Positions 9,168 to 20,239 of a DNA stretch of 59,544 nucleotides are shown piece by piece; the first letter of the stretch is position 1, and each line of letters opens with the position of its first letter. Below the pieces are notes generated by a model. It was not told where the DNA came from. It was given only the letters and a program-made list of their open reading frames with translations, and did no database searches. The stretch comes from Phenylobacterium sp. (GTDB taxonomy: Bacteria > Pseudomonadota > Alphaproteobacteria > Caulobacterales > Caulobacteraceae). The DNA is taken from positions 1 to 59,544 of the forward strand of contig NZ_JAUYOJ010000169.1 of assembly GCF_030697925.1 (NCBI RefSeq). Reading direction: 5' to 3'. Position numbers and translations under genes: made by a program.

Positions 9168-9946
9168 GTGGTCGTCTGGAGGGGCGCTGCGCGCTCATCA
9201 CCGGGGCGGCCGGCGGCATCGGCCTGGGCTGCGCCGAGGCCTTCGCCAAGGAGGGCTGCGATCTGGTCCTCATGGATATCGACGGCCCGCGGCTGGCCAC
9301 CGCCGCCGTGGACCTGGCCCAGAGGTCGGGCCGCAAGGTCCATGCGCTGACCTGCGACGTCGCCGACGCCGACGCCGCCCGCGCCGCGGTGATCAAGGCC
9401 GCGGCCCTGCTGGGACGGATCGATGTCCTGGTCAATAACGCAGGGGTCCTCGCCCCGGGTGACATCCTCGACGCCGAGCTCGCCGATTTCGACCGGGTGC
9501 TGGCGATCAATCTTCGCGCGCCGTTCGTCATCGGCCAGACCGTGGCGCGCCACATGGTCGACGCCAAGATCAAGGGCTCGATCATCAACATGTCCTCGAT
9601 CAACGCCATCCTGGCGATCCCCAACCAGGTCGCCTACGTGACCAGCAAGGGCGGCATCGGCCAGTTGACCAAGGCCATGGCGCTGGGCCTCGCTCCTTAC
9701 GGCATCCGGGTCAACGCCATCGGCCCGGGCACCATCGTCACCGACATCCTGAAGGGCGTGATGGAAAACGACGACGCGCGCCGCAGGGTCCTGCAGCGTA
9801 CGCCGCTCAAGCGCTTCGGCGAGCCGGAGGAGATCGGCCGGGTGGCCGTGTTCCTGGCCAGCGAGGACGCCTCCTACATGACCGGCCAGACCATCTATCC
9901 CGACGGCGGACGGCTGGCGCTCAACTACACGGTGCCGGTCGACTAG
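9164..9946 (+). CDS. SDR family NAD(P)-dependent oxidoreductase
   Basis: This protein of about 260 residues is a classical short-chain dehydrogenase. The cofactor motif TGAAGGIG lies near the N-terminus, followed by the structural NNAG, the catalytic Ser in INMSSINAI, the YVTSKGG Tyr/Lys pair, and a C-terminal [12 protein letters not shown] that closes the Rossmann sheet. An aspartate (MDIDGP) after the second strand suggests NAD preference. GTG codons at 9161 and 9164 are both possible; I prefer 9164 because it overlaps the glyoxalase TGA by four bases. Substrate is not predictable; a glucose/ribitol-dehydrogenase-like role is one option. Confidence 0.88.
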   Translation: MSGRLEGRCALITGAAGGIGLGCAEAFAKEGCDLVLMDIDGPRLATAAVDLAQRSGRKVHALTCDVADADAARAAVIKAAALLGRIDVLVNNAGVLAPGDILDAELADFDRVLAINLRAPFVIGQTVARHMVDAKIKGSIINMSSINAILAIPNQVAYVTSKGGIGQLTKAMALGLAPYGIRVNAIGPGTIVTDILKGVMENDDARRRVLQRTPLKRFGEPEEIGRVAVFLASEDASYMTGQTIYPDGGRLALNYTVPVD

Positions 9947-9947
9947 G

Positions 9948-9991
9948 GCGTGACAGCCTGAAGCGGATACCGGTTCAGGCGACCGTCACGC
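9948..9991. terminator. Long hairpin between convergent SDR and hutD
   Basis: GCGTGAC at 9948-9954 pairs with GTCACGC at 9985-9991, and CCTGAA (9957-9962) pairs with TTCAGG (9974-9979) inside it. The structure fills the spacer between two convergent stops and probably serves as a bidirectional terminator, although no U-run follows on either side. Confidence 0.5.
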
Positions 9992-9997
9992 TCTACG

Positions 9998-10564
9998 CTA
10001 GAGATCGATCTCGGCGACGATCAGGCGGACGGCGGTGGCGAAGCCCACCTGCGTCCCGGCGGGCGCCAGTAGGGCGTCCTCGCGCGCCAGGGCCGCCTCG
10101 CCGCCCGGCCAGGACGCGGCGACGGCTTCCAGCGCCAGCAGCAGGGTCGCCTCGCTCGTGCAGGTGAGGGCGTCGCCGGCGTCCAGCGAGCGCCGCCGGA
10201 CGTGGGCCCGGGAGACGCCGCGCCGGACCATGATGTTGAGATCACGGATCGGTCCGAACTTCAGGCTGGCCTCGCACCGCGCTTCGCCGGGGAAGGCCAG
10301 GGGCGGGGAGGTGGCGTCCATGGTCACGGCCGTCCGCCCGTCGATGCTGAGGCTGAGGCCCGCGCCCTCGATCACGGTCAGCACCCGGTCGATCCCTGGG
10401 AAGCTGGAGAACGGCCCGCCCTCCGCCACCTCGGCGATGCTGATCCGCCAGTCGAAAGCGTCCATGGGCGCGCCGGCGGGCTGGACGGCCAGTTCGCGAG
10501 TGATCCCGCCGCCGTTCTTCCAGGGGACCGCGATCTGGTCGCCGGCGCGCAGGACGCGTGTCAT
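9998..10564 (-). CDS. hutD: HutD family protein
   Basis: This 188-residue protein carries the HutD signature at its start ([15 protein letters not shown]) and is a cupin-fold member of the family usually found at the end of histidine utilisation operons. Its biochemical role is not established; in Pseudomonas it is thought to limit hut activity or bind a pathway intermediate. Its ATG (10562-10564) overlaps the hutU TGA by four bases, so it is the last gene of the leftward hutI-H-G-U-D operon. Confidence 0.9.
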   Translation of the reverse strand: MTRVLRAGDQIAVPWKNGGGITRELAVQPAGAPMDAFDWRISIAEVAEGGPFSSFPGIDRVLTVIEGAGLSLSIDGRTAVTMDATSPPLAFPGEARCEASLKFGPIRDLNIMVRRGVSRAHVRRRSLDAGDALTCTSEATLLLALEAVAASWPGGEAALAREDALLAPAGTQVGFATAVRLIVAEIDL

Positions 10565-12228
10565 GGGAGGATGCCCGGCAGGTCCAGGCCCTTCTCGCGG
10601 GCGACGTTGAGGGCGATCTCATAGCCTGCGTCGGCGTGGCGCATGACCCCGCTGGCCGGGTCGTTCCACAGCACGCGCTCCAGCCGTTTGGCGGCGGCCG
10701 GGGTGCCGTCGGCCACGATGACCATGCCGGCGTGCTGCGAGAACCCCATGCCCACCCCGCCGCCATGGTGCAGCGACACCCAGGTGGCGCCCGAGGCGGT
10801 GTTCAGTAGGGCGTTCAGCAGCGGCCAGTCGGAGACCGCGTCGGAACCGTCGCGCATGGCCTCGGTCTCGCGATTGGGGGACGCGACCGAACCCGAGTCC
10901 AGATGATCGCGGCCGATCACGACCGGGGCCTTCAGCTCGCCGGAGGCCACCATCTCGTTGAAGGCCAGGCCCAGGCGGTGCCGGTCGCCCAGTCCCACCC
11001 AGCAGATCCGCGCCGGCAGGCCCTGGAACTTGATCCGCTTGGCGGCCATGTCGAGCCAGTTGTGCAGGTGGGCGTTGTCAGGGATCAGCGCCTTCACCTT
11101 GGCGTCGGTCTTGTAGATGTCCTCGGGGTCGCCCGACAGCGCCGCCCAGCGGAACGGCCCGATCCCGCGGCAAAACAGCGGGCGGATATAGGCCGGTACG
11201 AAGCCCGGGAAATCGAAGGCGTTGGTCACGCCCTCTTCCTTGGCCATCTGGCGGATGTTGTTGCCGTAGTCGACGGTCGGCACGCCCGCCGCCTGGAAGT
11301 CCAGCATCGACTGGACGTGCACGGCCATGGAGGCCCGAGCGGCTTCCTCCACCTGCTTCGGGTCCTGGTCGCGCATGGCGGCCCAGCGCTCCAGGCTCCA
11401 GCCCTTCGGCAGGTAGCCGTTGATCGGGTCATGGGCCGAGGTCTGGTCGGTGAGCAGGTCGGGGCGGATCCCGCGCGCGAACATCAAGGGCAGCAGCTCG
11501 GCGGCGTTGCCCAGCAGGCCGACGGAGATCGGGGTCTTGTCGCGGCAGGACCGCTCGATCCAGGCCAGGGCCTCGTCGAGGTCCTCGGTGGAGCGGTCGA
11601 GATAGCCGGTGCGCAGCCGCATGGCGATGCTGGCGGGATTGCACTCGATGGCCAGGCACGAGGCGCCGGCCATCACCGCGGCCAGGGGCTGGGCCCCGCC
11701 CATGCCGCCCAGGCCCGCCGTCAGCAGCCACTTGCCGGATAGGTCGCCGCCATGGTGCTGGCGGCCCATCTCCACGAAGGTCTCATAGGTGCCCTGCACG
11801 ATCCCCTGGGCCCCGATATAGATCCAGGAGCCGGCGGTCATCTGGCCGTACATGGCCAGGCCCTTGCGATCGAGCTCGTTGAAGTGCTCCCAGGTCGCCC
11901 AGCGCGGCACCAGGTTGGAGTTGGCGATCAGCACCCGGGGCGCGTCGGTGTGGGTCTTGAACACACCGACCGGCTTGCCCGACTGCACCAGCAGGGTCTC
12001 GTCGTCCTCCAGCCGGCGCAGGGTCTCGACGATCTTGTCGAAGCTCTCCCAGTCCCGCGCCGCACGGCCGATGCCGCCATAGACCACCAGCTCCTCGGGC
12101 CGCTCGGCCACGTCGGGATGCAGGTTGTTCATCAGCATGCGCAGCGGCGCTTCGGTGAGCCAGCTCTTGGCGGTGAGCGTCGTTCCGGTAGCGGGGCGGA
12201 TGACGCGGGTGGTGTCGAGGCGGGTCAT
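10561..12228 (-). CDS. hutU: Urocanate hydratase
   Basis: This 555-residue enzyme performs the second step of histidine breakdown, hydrating urocanate to imidazolonepropionate with a tightly bound NAD+ used as electrophile. The length is the family norm. The NAD-binding segment [10 protein letters not shown], the N-terminal [15 protein letters not shown] and the C-terminal [18 protein letters not shown] are all family hallmarks. ATG at 12226-12228. It follows hutG by seven bases and overlaps hutD by four, consistent with one operon. Confidence 0.97.
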   Translation of the reverse strand: MTRLDTTRVIRPATGTTLTAKSWLTEAPLRMLMNNLHPDVAERPEELVVYGGIGRAARDWESFDKIVETLRRLEDDETLLVQSGKPVGVFKTHTDAPRVLIANSNLVPRWATWEHFNELDRKGLAMYGQMTAGSWIYIGAQGIVQGTYETFVEMGRQHHGGDLSGKWLLTAGLGGMGGAQPLAAVMAGASCLAIECNPASIAMRLRTGYLDRSTEDLDEALAWIERSCRDKTPISVGLLGNAAELLPLMFARGIRPDLLTDQTSAHDPINGYLPKGWSLERWAAMRDQDPKQVEEAARASMAVHVQSMLDFQAAGVPTVDYGNNIRQMAKEEGVTNAFDFPGFVPAYIRPLFCRGIGPFRWAALSGDPEDIYKTDAKVKALIPDNAHLHNWLDMAAKRIKFQGLPARICWVGLGDRHRLGLAFNEMVASGELKAPVVIGRDHLDSGSVASPNRETEAMRDGSDAVSDWPLLNALLNTASGATWVSLHHGGGVGMGFSQHAGMVIVADGTPAAAKRLERVLWNDPASGVMRHADAGYEIALNVAREKGLDLPGILP

Positions 12229-12235
12229 GGAGAAC

Positions 12236-13045
12236 TCAGGCTTCGGCGAAGGCGAGGCACGCCTTCAGGACATCGGTGAGGGCCGCGCGCATGGGGGCGG
12301 CCTGGGCGGCGGAATAGGGGGCGGGCCAGGTGGCCGGGGTCGGCGGCTCGGCCGGATCGTCCATGTAGCCCCGGCAGGCGAGTTCCATCTGGATGGCGTG
12401 GATTCCCGCCTGCGGTTGGCCGTAGTGGCGAGTGGTCCAGCCGCCCTTGAAGCGGCCGTTGGTGACCCGGGAAAAGCCGCTGGCGTCACAGGCCGCCTCG
12501 ACGGCGGCAGTCAGGGCCTGATCGCAGCTCGCGCCTGAGCTTGTGCCCAGGTTGAAGTTCGGCAGTTCGCCCTCGAACAGGCGTGGGATCACCGAGCGGA
12601 TCGAATGGGCTTCGTAGAGCACCACCCTGTCGTGGACGTCGCGCAGGCGAGTCAGCTCGGCCTGCAGGGCGTCGTGATAGGGCGCGAAATAGGTCTCCCG
12701 CCGCCGCGCGATCTCGGCGCCGTCCGGGCCGCCGTCCGCGTGGAGCGGCTCGCCGTCGAAGGTGGTGGTCGGGCAGAGTTCGGTGGTTGCCTGGCCCGGA
12801 TAGAGCGAGGCGCCCGACGGATCACGGTTCACGTCGATCACCGTGCGGCTGATGGCGGTGCGCACGGTGGTCGCTCCCAGGTCGCGGGCGAAGCCGTACA
12901 GCCGATCGATCCACCAGTCGGCGTCCTTGCGCGCCAGCCAGGGCGAGGCGAGGCGCTTCTCGATTTCCAGCGGGATCATGGTCCCGGTGTGCGGGAAGCT
13001 GACCACCAGGGGCGCCGCGCCGCGATGGACCTCCAGCCACTCCAT
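12236..13045 (-). CDS. hutG: N-formylglutamate deformylase
   Basis: This protein of about 269 residues hydrolyses N-formylglutamate to glutamate and formate, the last step of the five-step hut route. It shows the family start [21 protein letters not shown], the IDVNRDPSG motif and LYEAHSIRS, residues expected around the metal site. A longer in-frame opening exists upstream, but it runs inside hutH. The ATG at 13043-13045 shares its A with the hutH stop (TGATG), which fixes the start. The presence of hutF in the same locus fits this enzyme choice. Confidence 0.95.
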   Translation of the reverse strand: MEWLEVHRGAAPLVVSFPHTGTMIPLEIEKRLASPWLARKDADWWIDRLYGFARDLGATTVRTAISRTVIDVNRDPSGASLYPGQATTELCPTTTFDGEPLHADGGPDGAEIARRRETYFAPYHDALQAELTRLRDVHDRVVLYEAHSIRSVIPRLFEGELPNFNLGTSSGASCDQALTAAVEAACDASGFSRVTNGRFKGGWTTRHYGQPQAGIHAIQMELACRGYMDDPAEPPTPATWPAPYSAAQAAPMRAALTDVLKACLAFAEA

Positions 13046-14577
13046 CACGACACCGCCGGAAGGCTGACGGCCTGGACGGCGTCGATCACCGCGCCCGAGC
13101 GCACGAGAGCGATCGCGGCCTCCATGTCCGGATGGAAGTGGCGGTCGTCGGAGAGGTGCGGGACCTGCGCGCGCAGGGCGGCGCGGGCGGCTTCCAGCAC
13201 GGCGCTGGAGGCCAGCGGCGCGTGGAAGTCGCAGCCCTGGGCCGCCGCCAACAGCTCGATCCCGATCACGGCGGTGGCGTTGTCGACCATGGCCAGCAGC
13301 CGCCGCGCTCCGTGGGCCGCCATGGAGACGTGATCCTCCTGGTTGGCCGAGGTCGGGATGGAGTCGACGCTGGCGGGATAGGCCTTCTGCTTGTTCTCGC
13401 TGACCAGGGCCGCGGCGGTCACCTGCGGGATCATGAAGCCGGAATTGAGCCCCGGCTTGGGAGTCAGGAAGGCCGGCAGGCCCGATAGGGCCGGGTCCAC
13501 TAGCATGGCGATGCGCCGTTCGGCCAGGGAGCCGATCTCGCAAACCGCCAGGGCGATCATGTCGGCGGCGAAGGCCACCGGCTCGGCGTGGAAGTTGCCG
13601 CCGGACAGGGCCTCGTCGCTCTCCGGGAAGATCAGTGGGTTGTCTGTGACCCCATTGGCCTCGGTGGCGAGGGTGCTGGCGGCCTGGCGCAGGACGTCGA
13701 GGGTCGCCCCCATCACCTGGGGCTGGCAGCGCAGGCAGTAGGGGTCCTGCACCCGCTCGTCACCCTGCAGGTGCGAGGCGCGGATCGCCGAGCCGGTCAT
13801 CAGGGCGCGCAGAGCGTCGGCGGTCTCGATCTGGCCGGCATGGCGGCGCAGGGCGTGGATGCGCGGATCGAAGGGGGTGTCAGACCCCTTGGCGGCCTCG
13901 GTCGACAAGGCTCCGGTCACCAGGGCGGTCTGGAACAGCCGCTCGGCCCCGAACAGGGCGGCCAGCGCATTGGCGGTGGAGAACTGGGTGCCGTTCAGCA
14001 GGGCCAGGCCTTCCTTGGGCCCGAGCGTCAGCGGCGTGAGCCCGGCCTGGGCCAGGGCCTCGGCGGCCGGCAGCCGCGCCTCTCCGACGAAGATCTCGCC
14101 GACTCCGATCACGGTCGCCGCCATGTGGGCCAGCGGAGCAAGGTCGCCCGAGGCGCCCACCGACCCCTGACCTGGAATGACCGGCGTCAGGCCCCTGGTC
14201 AGCATGGCTTCCAGCAGGGCGACCGTGGCGGGCCTCACCCCGGAGGCGCCCTGGGCCAGGCTGCCCAGCTTCAGCGCCAACATCAGCCGGATCACCGCGA
14301 TAGGGGAAGGTTCACCGACGCCCGCGGCATGCGACAGCACGATATTGCGCTGCAGGGTCTCCAGGTCCGCGGCGGCGATGCGGACGCTGGCCAGCTTCCC
14401 GAAGCCCGTATTGATTCCATAGACCGGCTCGCCCTTGGCCAGGATCCGCTCCACGGCCGCGGCGCTCTCGGCGATCAGCGGGGCGCAGGCCGGGTCGAGC
14501 CTCGCCCCCGCGCCACGGTAGATCGCCGCCCATTCGGCGAGGCTCACCTCACCAGGCCGCATGACGACGTCGTTCAT
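13045..14577 (-). CDS. hutH: Histidine ammonia-lyase
   Basis: This 510-residue enzyme deaminates L-histidine to trans-urocanate, the first step of the pathway. The Ala-Ser-Gly triplet that cyclises to the MIO electrophile is at residues 142-144 in [24 protein letters not shown] near residue 53 and the NQEDHVSM segment further on are also family motifs. The start ATG 14575-14577 overlaps the hutI stop as ATGA; longer openings upstream are inside hutI. Cytoplasmic, expected tetramer. Confidence 0.97.
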   Translation of the reverse strand: MNDVVMRPGEVSLAEWAAIYRGAGARLDPACAPLIAESAAAVERILAKGEPVYGINTGFGKLASVRIAAADLETLQRNIVLSHAAGVGEPSPIAVIRLMLALKLGSLAQGASGVRPATVALLEAMLTRGLTPVIPGQGSVGASGDLAPLAHMAATVIGVGEIFVGEARLPAAEALAQAGLTPLTLGPKEGLALLNGTQFSTANALAALFGAERLFQTALVTGALSTEAAKGSDTPFDPRIHALRRHAGQIETADALRALMTGSAIRASHLQGDERVQDPYCLRCQPQVMGATLDVLRQAASTLATEANGVTDNPLIFPESDEALSGGNFHAEPVAFAADMIALAVCEIGSLAERRIAMLVDPALSGLPAFLTPKPGLNSGFMIPQVTAAALVSENKQKAYPASVDSIPTSANQEDHVSMAAHGARRLLAMVDNATAVIGIELLAAAQGCDFHAPLASSAVLEAARAALRAQVPHLSDDRHFHPDMEAAIALVRSGAVIDAVQAVSLPAVS

Positions 14578-15779
14578 AGTCCACTCCAGACGCGGGCATG
14601 GAGCGGGTTGAACCCCATGCGATAGACGAGTTCGGCCGGGCGCTCGATGCCCCAAATGGCCAGGTCGCAGCGTTTGCCGGCCTCCAGGGTCCCGGTCTCC
14701 GCGAGCACGCCCAGGGCGCGGGCCGCCTCGCGGGTGACGCCGGCCAGGCACTCCTCGACCGTCAGCCGGAACAGGGTCGCGCCCATGTTCATGGTGAGCA
14801 GCAGGGAGGTGAGCGGCGCGGTGCCGGGATTGCAGTCGGTGGCGAGCGCGATCGGCACGCCGGCGGCGCGCAGGGCTTCGATCGGCGGAAGCTTCGTCTC
14901 GCGGACGAAGTAGTAGGCGCCGGGCAGCAGGGTGGCGACCACCCCGGCCTGGGCCATGGCGGCGATTCCCGCCTCGTCGAGATGTTCCACATGGTCGGCC
15001 GACAGCGCCCCGAACTCGGCGGCCAGCGCCGCGCCGCCCAGGTTGGAGAGCTGTTCGGCGTGCAGCTTCACCCGCAGGCCATGGGCCCGGGCGGCTTCGA
15101 ACACCCGCCGTGTCTGGGCCAGGGTGAAACCGATCCCCTCGCAGAAGGCGTCCACGGCGTCGGCCAGGCCCTCGGCGGCCACGGCCGGGATCATCTCGCG
15201 GCAGACCAGGTCGATATAGCCGTCGGGATCGCCCTTGAATTCGGGGGGCAAGGCGTGGGCGCCGAGGAAGGTGGTCTTGATGGTCACGGGGCGGCGCCGG
15301 CCGAGCGCGCGGGCCGCGCGCAGCGACTTCAGCTCGTGCTCCAGCGAAAGCCCGTAGCCGGACTTCACCTCGACGGTGGTCGTTCCTTCGGCGATCAGGG
15401 CGTCCAGGCGGGGCAGGGCGCTGGCGACCAGCTCCGCCTCGCTGGCCGCCCGCGTCGCGGCCATGGTCGAGACGATGCCGCCGCCGGCCCGGGCGATCTC
15501 CTCATAGGAGGCGCCGGCCAGGCGCAGTTCGAACTCGTGGGCGCGGTCGCCGCCGAACACCAGGTGGGTGTGGGGATCGATCAGGCCCGGCGTGATCCAG
15601 CGGCCTTCGCAGTCGATCGTCTCGTCGGTCACAAAGGCCGGCGCCCCGGAGGCTGGCCCTGCATAGACGATCCGGCCGTCGCGGGCGGCGACACAGCCGT
15701 CGTCCACCTCGCCCAGCCCCCGCCGCCCGGAGGCGAGCGTGGCGAGGCGGGCGCGGGCCCAGACCCTGTCGCAGCGCAT
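14574..15779 (-). CDS. hutI: Imidazolonepropionase
   Basis: This 401-residue amidohydrolase opens the ring of imidazolonepropionate to give formiminoglutamate. The metal-binding [12 protein letters not shown], the EVKSGYGL segment, the [12 protein letters not shown] histidine and [10 protein letters not shown] with its catalytic Asp are present in order. The ATG at 15777-15779 follows a strong ribosome binding site (GGAGG within the complement of 15781-15795). It is the first gene of the leftward operon and lies 26 bases from the putative HutC operator. Confidence 0.96.
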   Translation of the reverse strand: MRCDRVWARARLATLASGRRGLGEVDDGCVAARDGRIVYAGPASGAPAFVTDETIDCEGRWITPGLIDPHTHLVFGGDRAHEFELRLAGASYEEIARAGGGIVSTMAATRAASEAELVASALPRLDALIAEGTTTVEVKSGYGLSLEHELKSLRAARALGRRRPVTIKTTFLGAHALPPEFKGDPDGYIDLVCREMIPAVAAEGLADAVDAFCEGIGFTLAQTRRVFEAARAHGLRVKLHAEQLSNLGGAALAAEFGALSADHVEHLDEAGIAAMAQAGVVATLLPGAYYFVRETKLPPIEALRAAGVPIALATDCNPGTAPLTSLLLTMNMGATLFRLTVEECLAGVTREAARALGVLAETGTLEAGKRCDLAIWGIERPAELVYRMGFNPLHARVWSGL

Positions 15780-15805
15780 GGCCGCCTCCTTCCCTCGGTC
15801 GTCGA

Positions 15806-15821
15806 ATATGTATAGACATAT
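15806..15821. promoter_or_regulatory. Putative HutC operator
   Basis: ATATGT-ATAG-ACATAT is a perfect inverted repeat with six-base arms and a four-base spacer, almost in the middle of the 65-base gap between hutI and hutF. The core TGTATAGACA resembles operators bound by GntR/HutC repressors. A HutC homologue is encoded two genes away. By family, the repressor is released by urocanate. Binding is inferred, not shown. Confidence 0.75.
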
Positions 15822-15844
15822 GTCCGAGACGGGAGGCTTGTCCA

Positions 15845-17215
15845 GTGACCGATCCGACGACGACCCTGTGGTTCGAAAGCGCCCTGCTGGAGACGGGCTG
15901 GGTCGACAATGTTCGCCTGACCCTGAGGGATGGCTGTATCGTCCGCGTCCAGGACGGCGTGCCGCGCGAGCCGCATGAGTCGGCCAACGGCCCCGCGGTC
16001 CCGGGCCTGCCGAACCTGCACAGTCACGCCTTCCAGCGCGGGATGGCGGGCCTGGCCGAGGTGCGTGGTCCGGACGGCGACAGTTTCTGGACCTGGCGCG
16101 AGGTCATGTACCGCTTCCTGGAACGCCTAGGCCCCGATGAGGTCGAGGCCATCGCCGCCCAGGCCTATGTCGAGATGCTGGAGGCCGGCTTCACGCGGGT
16201 GGGAGAGTTCCACTACCTGCACCACGACCGCAACGGATCGCCTTTCACAGATCCCGCCGAGATGGCGGCCCGGATCGCCGCGGCGGCCGGCGAAAGCGGC
16301 ATTGGGCTGACACTGCTGCCGGTGTTCTACGCCCATTCGGGCTTCGGCGGCGCGGACCCGACCCCTGGCCAGGCCAGGTTCATCCACGACATCGATGGCT
16401 TCGCGCGCCTGCTCGAGGCCAGCCGCGGGGCGGTCGTGAGCCTCAACGGCGCCGTGGTCGGCCTGGCGCCGCACAGCCTGCGCGCCGTGACCCCCGGCGA
16501 GCTGAGCGCGCTCACCGGCCTGGCGGGCGAAGGGCCCATCCACATCCACGTGGCCGAGCAGACGCAGGAAGTGCAGGACTGCCTGGCCTGGTCGGGCCAG
16601 CGCCCGGTCGAGTGGCTGATGGCCAATGCGCTGGTCGATCCGCGCTGGTGCCTGGTCCACGCCACCCATGTCACTCTGGAGGAGATCGCCGACATGGCCC
16701 GCGCCGGGGCTGTGGTGGGGCTCTGCCCGATTACCGAGGCCAATCTCGGCGATGGCCTCTTCCTGGCGCCGGAGTTCCGCCAGCAGGGCGGGCGATTCGG
16801 GATCGGCTCGGATTCCAACGTGCTGATCGATGTCGCCGAGGAACTGCGGACCCTCGAATACGGCCAGCGCCTGGCGCGGCGGAACCGCAATGTCATGGCT
16901 GCGGAGCCGGGCGATTCCACCGGGGCGGGCCTGTATCGCGCGGCGCTCACGGGCGGCGCCCAGGCGCTCGGGGTCGGGGCGCCGCGTCTGGCGGTGGGCG
17001 AGCCCGCCGACATCGTCACCCTTGACGCCGGCCATCCGGCCCTGGCCGCCCGGCGCGGCGACGCCCTGATCGACAGCTGGGTGTTCGCCGGACGTCAGGG
17101 CGTGGTCGACGGGGTCTGGCGCGCGGGCGTCAAGCTGGTCAGCGGCGGTCGCCACCGCGCCCGTGACGCCATCGCCGGCCACTACCGCAAGGCCTTGGCC
17201 CGCGTGCTCGCATGA
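15845..17215 (+). CDS. hutF: Formimidoylglutamate deiminase
   Basis: This 456-residue amidohydrolase converts N-formimino-L-glutamate to N-formyl-L-glutamate and ammonia, feeding HutG. The metal-site motif [14 protein letters not shown] near residue 57, [10 protein letters not shown], the HATHV histidine and [10 protein letters not shown] are characteristic of HutF rather than of the guanine deaminase relatives. It starts at GTG 15845. It is divergent from hutI, and its stop overlaps the hutC start (ATGA), so enzyme and repressor are coexpressed. Confidence 0.95.
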   Translation: MTDPTTTLWFESALLETGWVDNVRLTLRDGCIVRVQDGVPREPHESANGPAVPGLPNLHSHAFQRGMAGLAEVRGPDGDSFWTWREVMYRFLERLGPDEVEAIAAQAYVEMLEAGFTRVGEFHYLHHDRNGSPFTDPAEMAARIAAAAGESGIGLTLLPVFYAHSGFGGADPTPGQARFIHDIDGFARLLEASRGAVVSLNGAVVGLAPHSLRAVTPGELSALTGLAGEGPIHIHVAEQTQEVQDCLAWSGQRPVEWLMANALVDPRWCLVHATHVTLEEIADMARAGAVVGLCPITEANLGDGLFLAPEFRQQGGRFGIGSDSNVLIDVAEELRTLEYGQRLARRNRNVMAAEPGDSTGAGLYRAALTGGAQALGVGAPRLAVGEPADIVTLDAGHPALAARRGDALIDSWVFAGRQGVVDGVWRAGVKLVSGGRHRARDAIAGHYRKALARVLA

Positions 17216-17919
17216 GCGCGCCGCTACATCAGCGCATCCGCCGCGAGATCGAAGCCCAGATCCTCTCCGGCGCCTGGCCGCCGGGCCATCGCATCCCGTT
17301 CGAGCACGAGCTGATGGCCAGCCACGGCTGCTCGCGCATGACCGTGAACAAGGCGATGACGGCCCTGGCCGAGGCCGGACTGATCGAACGACGCCGCCGG
17401 GCGGGCTCCTTCGTGGCCCGGCCCAAGGTCCATTCGGCGGTGCTGGACATCCCGGACCTGCGCTCGGAGGTCACCCGTCGCGGCCAGACCTACGCCTTCC
17501 GGCTGATCTCCAGCCGCCGCCGCGCGGCCAAGGGACCGGCCGAGATCGAGCTGGCGGGCGGCGGAGCCTTGCTGGACCTGCGCGGCCTGCACCTGGCCGC
17601 GGGCCGGCCCCTGGCCGTCGAGAACCGCCTGATCAGCCTCAACGTCGCGCCGGAGGCGGCCGAGGTCGACTTCTCGGAGGATCCGCCTGGCGCCTGGCTG
17701 CTGGAGCACGTCCCCTGGACCGAGGCCGAGCACCGGATCAGCGCCGTCGGCGCCGACGCCGCCACGGCCAAGCTGCTGGAGATCCCCCGCGGCGCGGCCT
17801 GCCTGGCCGTCGACCGCCGCACCTGGCGCGGCCCTGTCCACGTCACCCAGGTCCGCCAGATCTTCCCGGGCGAGGCCTATGACCTCGTGGCGAGGTTCGG
17901 GTCATCGCGGGGCGGATAG
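17212..17919 (+). CDS. hutC: Histidine utilisation repressor, GntR family
   Basis: This 235-residue regulator has an N-terminal winged helix (HQRIRREIEAQILSGAWPPGHRIPFEHELM, SRMTVNKAM) and a C-terminal UTRA ligand domain from about residue 85. The typical RPKVHSAVLDIPDL linker of HutC is present. By family it represses hut promoters and is induced by urocanate. Its own start overlaps hutF by four bases, so it is probably autoregulated from the divergent operator. Confidence 0.93.
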   Translation: MSAPLHQRIRREIEAQILSGAWPPGHRIPFEHELMASHGCSRMTVNKAMTALAEAGLIERRRRAGSFVARPKVHSAVLDIPDLRSEVTRRGQTYAFRLISSRRRAAKGPAEIELAGGGALLDLRGLHLAAGRPLAVENRLISLNVAPEAAEVDFSEDPPGAWLLEHVPWTEAEHRISAVGADAATAKLLEIPRGAACLAVDRRTWRGPVHVTQVRQIFPGEAYDLVARFGSSRGG

Positions 17920-17928
17920 GCGCCCAAA

Positions 17929-17956
17929 CCCGGATAAGCGCTTCGCGCTTTCCGGG
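17929..17956. terminator. Hairpin between convergent hutC and the aminomutase
   Basis: CCCGGA (17929-17934) pairs with TCCGGG (17951-17956), and AAGCG (17936-17940) with CGCTT (17946-17950), leaving one bulged T. It lies between two convergent stops. No U-tract follows, so it may be a bidirectional terminator or a remnant of a dispersed palindromic repeat. Confidence 0.5.
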
Positions 17957-17970
17957 ATGACACTCAGGGG

Positions 17971-19014
17971 CTAGTCGAAAGGGAGCGGCGGATAGGCGTG
18001 CTGCGCCCCGCTCGGGTCTTCAACCCGCGCGCCATCGGCGCTCAGATAGTTCGGCCCCACCGGGGCCTTGCCGTGGCCGCCGGGAATGTCCAGCACATAG
18101 GTCGGCTGGCAGAGGCCCGAATAGTCGCCGCGCAGAGCCTTCATCAGCGCCTGGCCCTGCGCGATCGTGGTCCGCAGGTGGCCGGTGCCCGGCGCCAGGT
18201 CGCCCTGGTGCAGGTAATAGGGCTTGATCCGGGTCTCCACGAAGGCGCGCATCAGCGCGCCCAGGGTCGACGGATCGTCATTGACCCCGCGCAACAGCAC
18301 GCTCTGGCTGACCAGGGGGATGCCGGCGTCCACGAACCGTGCGCACGCCGCCCGCGCCGCCGGTGTCAGTTCGCGCGGATGGTTGGCGTGGATCGCCACA
18401 TAGACCGCCTTGTCGGGCCGCCGGAGCGCCGCGACCAACGCCTCGGTGACCGCGGCCGGCTCCACCACCGGCACGCGCGTGTGGAAACGGACCACCTTGA
18501 CGTGGTCGATGGTGTCCAGCCGGTCCATCAGGTCGCGCAGCCGACGGGCCGACAACACCAGCGGATCGCCGCCGGTGACGATGACCTCCCAGATCTCCGG
18601 CCGCGCGGCGATATAGGCGAGGGCGGCGTCCAGTTCGGCGGGCGTGAGCGCGCCCAGGCCCTGCGGCCCGACCATCTCGCGGCGGAAGCAGAACCGGCAA
18701 TAGACCGCGCAGGTGTGGGTGATCTTCAGCAGCACGCGGTCGGGATAGCGGTGGACGATCCCCTCCACCGGGCTGCGCACCGCATCGCCGATGGGATCGG
18801 CGCGCTCGTCGGGATGGACGTCCAACTCATGGATATCGGGCAGGAACTGGCGCGCGATTGGGTCGTCGGCGGTCTCGATCAGTTCGGCCATGGCGGGGGT
18901 GATGGCCACGGCGTACTGGGCGGCCACCCGCTCCAGGTTCGGCAGCTGGCCCGGCGAAATCAGCTTGGCCTCGGCGAGCGCCGCCGCGCTGCGCAGGGTC
19001 GTCTGGTAGGTCAT
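17971..19014 (-). CDS. epmB: EF-P-type lysine 2,3-aminomutase (EpmB-like, KamA family)
   Basis: This radical SAM protein of about 347 residues is in the lysine 2,3-aminomutase family. The cluster cysteines are in CAVYCRFC (about residues 102-109), followed by VTGGDPLVLS. A PLP lysine would lie in the C-terminal third. The next gene is epmA, and efp is divergent behind it, so the likely job is making (R)-beta-lysine for EF-P modification rather than lysine fermentation. Start codons at 19014 and 19023 are both possible; a much longer opening would run into epmA and is not credible. Confidence 0.88.
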   Translation of the reverse strand: MTYQTTLRSAAALAEAKLISPGQLPNLERVAAQYAVAITPAMAELIETADDPIARQFLPDIHELDVHPDERADPIGDAVRSPVEGIVHRYPDRVLLKITHTCAVYCRFCFRREMVGPQGLGALTPAELDAALAYIAARPEIWEVIVTGGDPLVLSARRLRDLMDRLDTIDHVKVVRFHTRVPVVEPAAVTEALVAALRRPDKAVYVAIHANHPRELTPAARAACARFVDAGIPLVSQSVLLRGVNDDPSTLGALMRAFVETRIKPYYLHQGDLAPGTGHLRTTIAQGQALMKALRGDYSGLCQPTYVLDIPGGHGKAPVGPNYLSADGARVEDPSGAQHAYPPLPFD

Positions 19015-19049
19015 GGGCCGCATATGGCCCAAGGCGCCGCCTCCGGCAA

Positions 19050-20105
19050 TCAGTCGGTCCCGGCCACAGGGGTCCACAGCACCTGCTCGATCCGGCTCGC
19101 CCCGGTCGCCAGCATCACCAGCCGGTCGAAGCCCAGCGCTATGCCGCAGGCCTGCGGCATGTGCTCCAGCGCCGCCAGGAAGTCCTCGTCGAGGGGATAG
19201 CGCTCGCCATAGACCCGGGCCTTCTCGTCCATTTCGATCTGGAACCTGCGCCGCTGCTCGGCCGGGTCGGTGAGTTCGCCGAAGGCGTTGGCCAGCTCCA
19301 CCCCGCACGCATAGAGCTCGAAGCGCTCGGCCACCCGGAGATCGCCCGGCTTGGGCCGCGCCAGGGCCGCCTCGCAGATCGGGTACTCGCAGAGGATGGT
19401 CGCCCGGCCCATGCCCAGGTTCGGTTCGATCTTCTCCACCAGCACCCGGCTGAACACGTCGGTCCAGGTGTCGTCGGCGGCCACCCGGATCCCCGCCGCG
19501 GCCGCCGCCTGCGCCATGGCGTCGCGGTCGGTGGAGCCGTCCGGCCCAACGCTGGCCAGCAGGTCGATCCCGGCGAACCGCTCGAAGGCTTCCGCCAGGG
19601 TCACCCGCTCCGGTTCGACGAAGGGATCGGCGGTCCTGCCGCGCCAGGTCAGGGCCTTGGCGCCGGCCGTTTCGGCGGCGAGCGCCATGAGGGCGGCGCT
19701 GTCGGCCATCAGGGCCTCGTAGGTCTCGCCCGCCCGGTACCATTCCAGCAGGGTGAATTCCGGATGGTGCAGCGGCCCGCGCTCGCGATTGCGCCACACC
19801 CGGGCGAAGTCGAAGATCTTAGTCTCGCCGGCCGTTAGCAGCTTCTTGGCCGCGAATTCCGGCGAGGTGTGCAGATAGAGCGTCGAGCGTCGGCCGTCGG
19901 TGGTGATCGCCTCGGTGGCGAAGGCGTGTAGGTGGGCCTCGTTGCCGGGCGAGACCTGCAGGGCCGCGGCCTCCACCTCGGTGAAGCCGTCGGCCTCGAA
20001 CCAGGCGCGCAGCCTGCGCTTGATGGCGTTGCGCGCCGTCAGGAACGGGCGGCGGTCGCGATGGCTGTCGGGACGCCACCAGGGCGAGGGTAGGGGGCTC
20101 GGCAT
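19050..20105 (-). CDS. epmA: Elongation factor P-(R)-beta-lysine ligase
   Basis: This 351-residue protein is a class II lysyl-tRNA-synthetase paralogue lacking the anticodon-binding domain (GenX/PoxA). Motif 2 is around FARVWRNRERGPLHHPEFTLLEWYRAG, and the C-terminal GIALGFDRLVM is motif 3. It transfers beta-lysine to a conserved lysine of EF-P. About 27-36 bases separate it from the aminomutase gene downstream, implying one operon, while efp starts 134 bases away in the other direction. Confidence 0.93.
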   Translation of the reverse strand: MPSPLPSPWWRPDSHRDRRPFLTARNAIKRRLRAWFEADGFTEVEAAALQVSPGNEAHLHAFATEAITTDGRRSTLYLHTSPEFAAKKLLTAGETKIFDFARVWRNRERGPLHHPEFTLLEWYRAGETYEALMADSAALMALAAETAGAKALTWRGRTADPFVEPERVTLAEAFERFAGIDLLASVGPDGSTDRDAMAQAAAAAGIRVAADDTWTDVFSRVLVEKIEPNLGMGRATILCEYPICEAALARPKPGDLRVAERFELYACGVELANAFGELTDPAEQRRRFQIEMDEKARVYGERYPLDEDFLAALEHMPQACGIALGFDRLVMLATGASRIEQVLWTPVAGTD

Positions 20106-20239
20106 GAGGCTGTTTACGGTGTCGCAGGCCGCGCGCGAAGCGGGAGAGCTATGGCGATCCTGGCAAGGTTCGCTATAGGGGCGGGCAAAGCATCATCGAC
20201 GCGGCCGTCGAATCCGCCGCGAACTTGAGGAAGACCGAC

